A DNA stretch of 64,000 nt from Actinomycetota bacterium (GTDB lineage Bacteria; Actinomycetota; Actinomycetes; S36-B12; UBA10799): the NCBI GenBank assembly GCA_020636995.1, contig JACJWU010000003.1, positions 186,001 through 250,000 of the forward strand, read 5' to 3'. Both the position numbers and the translations under genes were made by a program. Positions 59,539-64,000 of this stretch are shown piece after piece. Position 1 is the stretch's first letter. The number at the start of each line of letters is the position of its first letter. The notes beneath the pieces are model-generated. The model had not been told where the DNA came from and made no database searches. It saw nothing but the letters and a program-made list of their open reading frames with translations.

Positions 59539-60214
59539 CGCAGAAGACCTCGCCCTGCTCGCCCTCGGTGAGCCGGTCGATGCATCGTGCCAAGAGCATG
59601 TGGCCACCTGCTCGGAGTGCAGCGCCGAACTCGCTGAACTGCGTCAGGTGGTGAACGCCGGTCGCGCGAGCGGTGGACCCGATTCTCTGCAGACCCCGCC
59701 GCCGCGGGTCTGGGACGCCATCTCCGACCAACTGGCCAGCGAACCGGTGCCCTTGCAGCCGCGCCAACGCCCGCAACGCCGATGGGCCGGACTGGTGGCG
59801 GCTGCCGCCGCCGGCATCCTCATCGGGGGCGGTGCGGTGGCGGTGATCACCGGACAGGACACCCCTGAGACGGTGGTGGCATCCGCACAACTGACCCCCA
59901 TGCCGGACGGCCCGGATCGGGGCGGCTCCGCCGAGGCGACCCTCAACCGCACCGACTCCGGCTACACCGTCACCGTGAAAGCGTCCGGTGTCGCAGGGCC
60001 CGAGGGCTTCTACGAGGTGTGGCTGCTCGATCCCGAGAACAGCGGGCTCATCGCTCTCGGGTCCATCGCCGCCGGCGAGCAGCAGGCGACGTTCCCGGTT
60101 CCCGATGGGGTGGACCTCGACGCCTTCAATGCTGTGGATGTCTCCGACGAGCCGCTCGACGGGGACCCGACGCACTCAACCGTCACGGTCCTGCGCGGAA
60201 CCCTGGAGACCTAG
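59522..60214 (+). CDS. rskA: Anti-sigma factor RskA-like, membrane-bound
   Basis: A 230-residue anti-sigma factor. The N-terminal zinc-binding anti-sigma motif is CQEHVATCSEC (HxxxCxxC). A single membrane helix (WAGLVAAAAAGILIGGGAVA) follows and the C-terminal 110 residues are the extracytoplasmic RskA domain (VKASGVAGPEGFYEVWLLDP, then GVDLDAFNAVDVSDEPLDGD). It should hold SigK at the membrane and release it after regulated proteolysis. It overlaps sigK. Confidence 0.92.
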   Translation: MQQHCDAEDLALLALGEPVDASCQEHVATCSECSAELAELRQVVNAGRASGGPDSLQTPPPRVWDAISDQLASEPVPLQPRQRPQRRWAGLVAAAAAGILIGGGAVAVITGQDTPETVVASAQLTPMPDGPDRGGSAEATLNRTDSGYTVTVKASGVAGPEGFYEVWLLDPENSGLIALGSIAAGEQQATFPVPDGVDLDAFNAVDVSDEPLDGDPTHSTVTVLRGTLET

Positions 60215-60218
60215 ACAA

Positions 60219-60264
60219 CCTACGGAAGCGTAAGTTACGGTGAAGAAACTTACGCCGACGTAGG
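60219..60264. promoter_or_regulatory. 18-bp inverted repeat before the desaturase gene, probable TetR operator
   Basis: cctacggaagcgtaagtt (60219-60236) and aacttacgccgacgtagg (60247-60264) form 18-bp arms with three mismatches and a 10-base centre. The right arm ends at the ribosome site of the desaturase (GTG 60273). A TetR gene is coupled to the desaturase downstream, so it is the likely ligand-responsive repressor. Confidence 0.7.
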
Positions 60265-60272
60265 GGGTCTTC

Positions 60273-61202
60273 GTGGCAACCGACCAGTACACCCGCCCGC
60301 CCGAGCCGACGCTGGCCGCCCGCACCGCCGTCGGGGCGATCATCGTCATCCCGCTGCTGGCCCTGGTTGCAGCGATCCCGGTGGCCTGGAACCACTGGAT
60401 CTCGTGGCTCGATGTGACCCTCGCCCTGGTGCTCTACCTGATCACCGCCGTCGGTATCACCGTCGGCTACCACCGGTACTTCACCCACGGCTCGTTCAAG
60501 GCCAAGCCCTGGGTGGCCTTCCTGCTCGGCGTCTCCGGCTCCCTGGCCCTGGAAGGCTCCATCTCGTCCTGGGTCGCCGGACACCGCAAGCACCACGCGA
60601 ACTCCGACGAAGCTGACGACCCACACTCGCCCTGGCGGTACGGGACCGGCGCCTGGGCGGTGACCAAAGGGTTCTTCTGGTCGCACATGGGCTGGCTGAT
60701 CGCCCAGGAGCCCATCGATGCCAACCGCTGGGCGCCGGACATGCTCAAGCGGCCGCTGACCGCACGACTGAGCCGTCTGTTCGGCTGGTTCGTGCTCGCC
60801 ACGTTCCTGCTGCCCGCGGTCCTCGGCGGCCTGCTCACGTGGAGTTGGCAGGGGGCGCTGACGGCGTTCTTCTGGGCCGGGCTCGTGCGGATCGCCCTGG
60901 TGCACCACGTCACGTGGAGCATCAACTCGGTGTGCCACATCTGGGGCAAGCAGCCCTTCGTCAGCCGCGACGAGTCCCGCAACGTGGCGTGGCTGGCGCT
61001 GCCCAGCCTCGGCGAATCGTGGCACAACTTCCACCATGCAGAGCCCACCAGCGCGCGTCACGGCGTGCTGCCGCGGCAGATCGATCCGTCGGCGGCGATG
61101 ATCAGGTTCGCTGAGGGCCGGGGGTGGGTCTACAACGTCAAGTGGCCCAAACCGGAGCGTATCGAGGCCAAACTCGCCCAACCCGCCACAATGGGGTCGT
61201 GA
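60273..61202 (+). CDS. Acyl-CoA/stearoyl-CoA delta-9 desaturase
   Basis: A 309-residue membrane fatty-acid desaturase (GTG 60273, with AGGGGG 5 bases upstream). The three His boxes are HRYFTH, HRKHH and HNFHH, in membrane-bound delta-9 desaturase spacing, with four predicted membrane helices between. It inserts a double bond into acyl-CoA for membrane fluidity. In mycobacteria, DesA3 is controlled by a TetR regulator in a similar arrangement. The stop overlaps the next GTG (GTGA). Confidence 0.93.
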   Translation: MATDQYTRPPEPTLAARTAVGAIIVIPLLALVAAIPVAWNHWISWLDVTLALVLYLITAVGITVGYHRYFTHGSFKAKPWVAFLLGVSGSLALEGSISSWVAGHRKHHANSDEADDPHSPWRYGTGAWAVTKGFFWSHMGWLIAQEPIDANRWAPDMLKRPLTARLSRLFGWFVLATFLLPAVLGGLLTWSWQGALTAFFWAGLVRIALVHHVTWSINSVCHIWGKQPFVSRDESRNVAWLALPSLGESWHNFHHAEPTSARHGVLPRQIDPSAAMIRFAEGRGWVYNVKWPKPERIEAKLAQPATMGS

Positions 61203-61801
61203 CCAGAGTCCGGATGTCCGCTCAGCAGCGGCGCGAGCAACTGCTGAGCGTGGGCAAGGCGCTGTTCGCGTCCCGGGGGTATGAGGCCGTCACCGTCGAG
61301 GAGATCGCAGCGGCCGCGGAGGTCTCCAAGCCCGTGGTCTACGAGCACTTCGGTGGCAAGGAGGGCCTGTACGCCGTCGTCGTGGACCGCGAGATGCAGG
61401 CGTTGCTCCTACGCATCACCGACGCCTTGACCGGGCAACACCCGCGGCAGTTGCTGGAGCAGGCGGGCATGGCGCTGTTCGACTACATCGACGGCGACAC
61501 CGACGGGTTCCGGATCCTGGTGCGCGACTCCCCGGTGCCGACCGGGAACTTCGCCAGCCTGATCGTGGAGATCGCCGGCAAGGTCGAGTACCTGCTGGCC
61601 AAACAGTTCAAGTCCCGCGGCTTCAACACCAAGCTCGCGCCCATGTATTCGCAGATGCTCGTGGGGATGGTGGCATTGACCGGTCAGTGGTGGCTGGACG
61701 TGCGCAAACCCGACAAGGAGGAGGTCGTCGCCCACCTCGTCAACCTCGCCTACAACGGGTTCAGCCACCTCGAGCACAAACCCAAGCTGAGCGGGGAGTA
61801 G
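61199..61801 (+). CDS. TetR-family regulator coupled to the desaturase
   Basis: A 200-residue TetR protein starting at GTG 61199, overlapping the desaturase stop (ATG 61214 is an alternative). DNA-binding domain: RREQLLSVGKALFASRGYEA, then TVEEIAAAAEVSKPVVYEHF. The ligand domain has no recognisable specific motif. It probably senses acyl-CoA and represses the desaturase through the inverted repeat at 60219. The stop merges with the start of the REPIN-like element. Confidence 0.9.
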   Translation: MTRVRMSAQQRREQLLSVGKALFASRGYEAVTVEEIAAAAEVSKPVVYEHFGGKEGLYAVVVDREMQALLLRITDALTGQHPRQLLEQAGMALFDYIDGDTDGFRILVRDSPVPTGNFASLIVEIAGKVEYLLAKQFKSRGFNTKLAPMYSQMLVGMVALTGQWWLDVRKPDKEEVVAHLVNLAYNGFSHLEHKPKLSGE

Positions 61802-61940
61802 TCGCGTACGGAAGTGGTTTGCACCACCCCCGCGTCAACCAGTAACACGCGATCGAGGCCCCCACAATGCCCGCCCAAGCGGCGTGTCGCGTTCGGAAGT
61901 GGTCGGCAGCGGGGGGCGCCCAACCAGTTCTGTACGCGCA
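61801..61940. repeat. Paired palindromes (REPIN-like), family B, copy 2
   Basis: Two hairpins: cgcgtacggaagtggtttgc with gtcaaccagtaacacgcgat, and cgcgttcggaagtggtcggc with cccaaccagttctgtacgcg. The linker ends in gcggcgtgtcgcgt, as in copy 1 at 47098. Overall length is 140 against 134 bases. It abuts the TetR stop and ends six bases before the stop of the opposing gene at 61947, so it fills the convergent gap completely. Confidence 0.85.
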
Positions 61941-61946
61941 CCGGGG

Positions 61947-62735
61947 CTAAGGCGACACGTTGAGGCCCGCCAGCACCGCCTCGGCCCGGGTGGTGTCCCC
62001 CTCGACAGTCGCGGCCGAGGCGTCGCCGCCTCGACCCGACCCGAGTCGCAGGAAGTCCAGCGGCTGCATGGTGATCGTCACCTCTGCGGAGGTGGCAGCC
62101 ACCGGACGGCCGCGACCGTCCTCCGCCACCCCGATCCAGACGTCGATCCAGTCCGGGACCGTGAAATGCAGGACGTCGCCCGGCTGGGCTCCTGCCCGTT
62201 TGACCCACACGAACCCGAGGCCGTCAGCGATCAACTGCGCCGTGACCCGGGCCCCTTGGTCGAGTTCCGGCGTCGGCAGGTCCAAAGCATCACGGATGTC
62301 GAGGTCGTGCAGGAAGATGTCGAAACAGCGCATCCGCAACACGTGGCCCAAGGAACGCTCGATGCCCCCGACCCCGGTGATCCGCCGGTCGAGGTCCTGC
62401 GGACCGGCCGTCAGTTGATCGGTGCGGGTCGCGATGGCGTCGGCGAGTTCGGCCCGCAGTTCTGCCGGCGTCCAGCCCCGCCGGTAGTCCACACCGATCT
62501 CTGTGTAACGCGAGAACAGGTCGTCGGCGTGCGGCAGTGCGTCCCAGTCCGGCTCATGTGCGGGCAGCGGCTGCCCGCTCAACTCCACCTCGAGGGCCGC
62601 CACGTGCGCCACGATGTCGCCGATGGTCCATCCGGGCAGCAGTGAGGCGCGCGCGAAGTCGTCGTCCGGGACCTGGGCCACCGTCTGCCGGAAGGCCTCA
62701 CTGACCTGCAGCCACGCGTTCACAAGAGGGTTCAT
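61947..62735 (-). CDS. Maleylpyruvate isomerase/DinB-like (TIGR03083) protein
   Basis: A 262-residue protein from ATG 62735 with a DinB-like N-terminal bundle: ASLLPGWTIGDIVAHVAALE has the first metal-type His, and RMRCFDIFLHDLDIRDAL has the typical WxHxxDIR-like end with His and Asp (C-F-D-I-F-L-H-D-L-D). The C-terminal part is an SCP-2-like domain (WIDVWIGVAEDGRGRPVAAT). Members use mycothiol as cofactor in actinobacteria; the reaction here is unknown. Confidence 0.85.
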   Translation of the reverse strand: MNPLVNAWLQVSEAFRQTVAQVPDDDFARASLLPGWTIGDIVAHVAALEVELSGQPLPAHEPDWDALPHADDLFSRYTEIGVDYRRGWTPAELRAELADAIATRTDQLTAGPQDLDRRITGVGGIERSLGHVLRMRCFDIFLHDLDIRDALDLPTPELDQGARVTAQLIADGLGFVWVKRAGAQPGDVLHFTVPDWIDVWIGVAEDGRGRPVAATSAEVTITMQPLDFLRLGSGRGGDASAATVEGDTTRAEAVLAGLNVSP

Positions 62736-62817
62736 GTCGGCAATGTAGCCCCGACCGCCGATCGAGCGACAACAACGTCGCACTCGCGGGTGACGGCGCA
62801 GCGACTACCCTGTGCCC

Positions 62818-63570
62818 ATGACCCGTGTCGCCGCGGTACAACTCACCCTCGCAGACGAGGAGGACCCCGCCGCGCGCCGCCATCGAGTGAGCAGGCTCGT
62901 TGCCGGGATCGATGCCGATCTCATACTGCTGCCGGAACTGTGGGAGGTCGGTCCGTTCGCGGTCGCCGAGAACATCGATCACGCGGTCCCGCTGGACACC
63001 TGGGTCCGGCACATGTCCGACCTCGCGCCCGGCCGTACGCTGCACGCCGGCTCGTTCCTCGAGCGTGACGGCGACGATCTGTACAACACCTCGGTCGTGT
63101 TCGGCCCGGACGGCGAGGTCCTGGCGACGTACCGGAAGATCCACCTGTTCGGCTTCGACACCGGCGAGGCGGTCACCTTGTCGGCGGGCAACGAGGTCGT
63201 CACGCTGGAGACGCCACTGGGCACCACCGGGTTGGCCACCTGCTACGACCTGCGTTTCCCGGAGATGTTCCGCGAGTTGACCTACGCCGGGGCCACTGCC
63301 GTGCTCGTCCCGACCGGCTGGCCGGCCGCCCGCATCGGGCACTGGGATCTGCTGACCGCGGCCCGGGCCACGGAGAACCAGATGTGGCTGATCGGCGCCA
63401 ATTCGGCAGGGATCAGCAACGGCACACCGATGGGCGGACACACGCTCGTCGCCGATCCGTGGGGCGAGGTGTCGCTGTCCGACGCGGAGGTGTTGCTGAT
63501 GGATCTCGACCCGCAGCGCCCAGCCGCGGTCCGGGCCGACTTCCCGGTCCTGCGCGACAGGCGACTCTAG
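62818..63570 (+). CDS. Carbon-nitrogen hydrolase (nitrilase superfamily)
   Basis: A 250-residue nitrilase-superfamily amidohydrolase from ATG 62818 (MTRVAAVQLTLADEED). Catalytic triad: Glu in LILLPELWEVG, Lys in TYRKIHLFGFD and Cys in GLATCYDLRFPEMFR. The form resembles the omega-amidase/Nit2-like branch of small amidases. It hydrolyses an amide or nitrile C-N bond, substrate unknown. It converges with the DUF456 gene; the last base of each stop overlaps. Confidence 0.93.
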   Translation: MTRVAAVQLTLADEEDPAARRHRVSRLVAGIDADLILLPELWEVGPFAVAENIDHAVPLDTWVRHMSDLAPGRTLHAGSFLERDGDDLYNTSVVFGPDGEVLATYRKIHLFGFDTGEAVTLSAGNEVVTLETPLGTTGLATCYDLRFPEMFRELTYAGATAVLVPTGWPAARIGHWDLLTAARATENQMWLIGANSAGISNGTPMGGHTLVADPWGEVSLSDAEVLLMDLDPQRPAAVRADFPVLRDRRL

Positions 63571-64000
63571 AGCACCACCAGGGCGCCACCGGCCCACAGT
63601 GCAGCGGCGAGCAGACACGAGCCGAACTCGATCAGCACCGACCAGCCGGCCGACTTCATCGCCTGCACGGTGGTGGGCCATGCGTCCTTGAAGGTCTTGA
63701 GGCGGAAGGCCTCGGCCACGAACACGCCGGCGATGAACCCGATCACCAGTCCCACGACCGGGATCACGAAGAAGCCGACGACCGCCCCCACGCCACCGAC
63801 GACCAGCACCCAGTTGGGCACACCACTGGCCTTCATCTGCTTGCCGGGGATCAGGTACTTCAACAACTGACCCGCACCGATGATCGCCAGCGCCCCGATG
63901 GCGATCGCCCAGGCAGTTGTGCCGCCTGTGAGCACGGCCCAGACGATGATGGCGCCGGCCACCAACAGGGCACCAGGCAGGATGGGAACGATGGTGCCCG
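63567..64000 (-). CDS. DUF456 membrane protein, 5' end beyond the window
   Basis: A hydrophobic protein of at least 144 residues that continues past the window edge. The DUF456 signature GTIVPILPGALLVAGAIIVW is encoded at the very edge (63966-64000), then two Gly-rich pairs of helices (IGALAIIGAGQLLKYLIPG, VVGGVGAVVGFFVIPVVGLV, IGFIAGVFVAEAF). Function unknown; the family occurs in many actinobacteria. The stop overlaps the nitrilase stop (CTAG). Confidence 0.85.
   Translation of the reverse strand, partial: GTIVPILPGALLVAGAIIVWAVLTGGTTAWAIAIGALAIIGAGQLLKYLIPGKQMKASGVPNWVLVVGGVGAVVGFFVIPVVGLVIGFIAGVFVAEAFRLKTFKDAWPTTVQAMKSAGWSVLIEFGSCLLAAALWAGGALVVL

Overview
The window is G+C-rich DNA with GTG and ATG starts, frequent ATGA/GTGA stop-start overlaps and typical actinobacterial families (DUF222/HNH endonuclease, DUF1707, PucR, SigK/RskA-fasciclin, polyphosphate glucokinase, mesaconyl-CoA hydratase). 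It most likely comes from a high-G+C actinomycete. No rRNA or complete tRNA gene is present, so the genus cannot be fixed.

Bases 1-13748 look like the right part of an integrated genomic island. The island ends at 13705-13748 in the 3' half of a tRNA-Gly(CCC), starting at the anticodon loop and lacking the 5' half. This is the classic footprint of site-specific integration into a tRNA gene; an intact tRNA-Gly and the integrase would lie to the left, outside the window. The island carries: a collapsed tetR/mmpL pair (both genes missing their 5' halves); a divergent nitrite/NO cluster (cupin, Rieske ferredoxin, 48-aa zinc ribbon, hemerythrin and DUF2249 one way; an Fe-S-type regulator, an NnrS-like membrane protein and a membrane-fused copper nitrite reductase the other way); a cytochrome P450; a MobC-cupin chimera; a DUF3631 ATPase with a coupled HTH protein; a small membrane protein; and a Fic protein.

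From 13.75 kb onward is ordinary chromosome. 14-28.8 kb holds envelope and secreted proteins (beta-propellers, lipoproteins, a polysaccharide deacetylase, collagen-like protein), mesaconyl-CoA hydratase, a molybdopterin oxidoreductase, UDP-glucose dehydrogenase and MscL. 29-38 kb holds a GH38 alpha-mannosidase, a four-gene ABC exporter/TetR operon, a PucR regulator and a HAD phosphatase. 38-48 kb holds a DUF222/HNH endonuclease, a Tat lipoprotein, PPK2, a ClC channel, a methyltransferase, PPi-dependent phosphofructokinase and a class II glutamine amidotransferase. 48-64 kb holds a CPBP protease, an acyl-CoA dehydrogenase, an aquaporin/ion-channel pair, polyphosphate glucokinase, sugar dehydrogenase-like and epimerase genes, fasciclin plus SigK/RskA, a desaturase/TetR pair, a nitrilase family protein and a DUF456 protein cut by the window edge.

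Three themes run through the window. PPK2, PPi-PFK and polyphosphate glucokinase within 13 kb suggest polyphosphate and pyrophosphate are used as energy currency. Regulators often sit beside palindromes that look like their own operators (32322, 37412, 49876, 60219), and SigK-like promoters precede fasciclin and sigK. At least four unrelated families of intergenic palindromic repeats (REP/REPIN-like) sit just after stop codons; two of them occur at two loci each.
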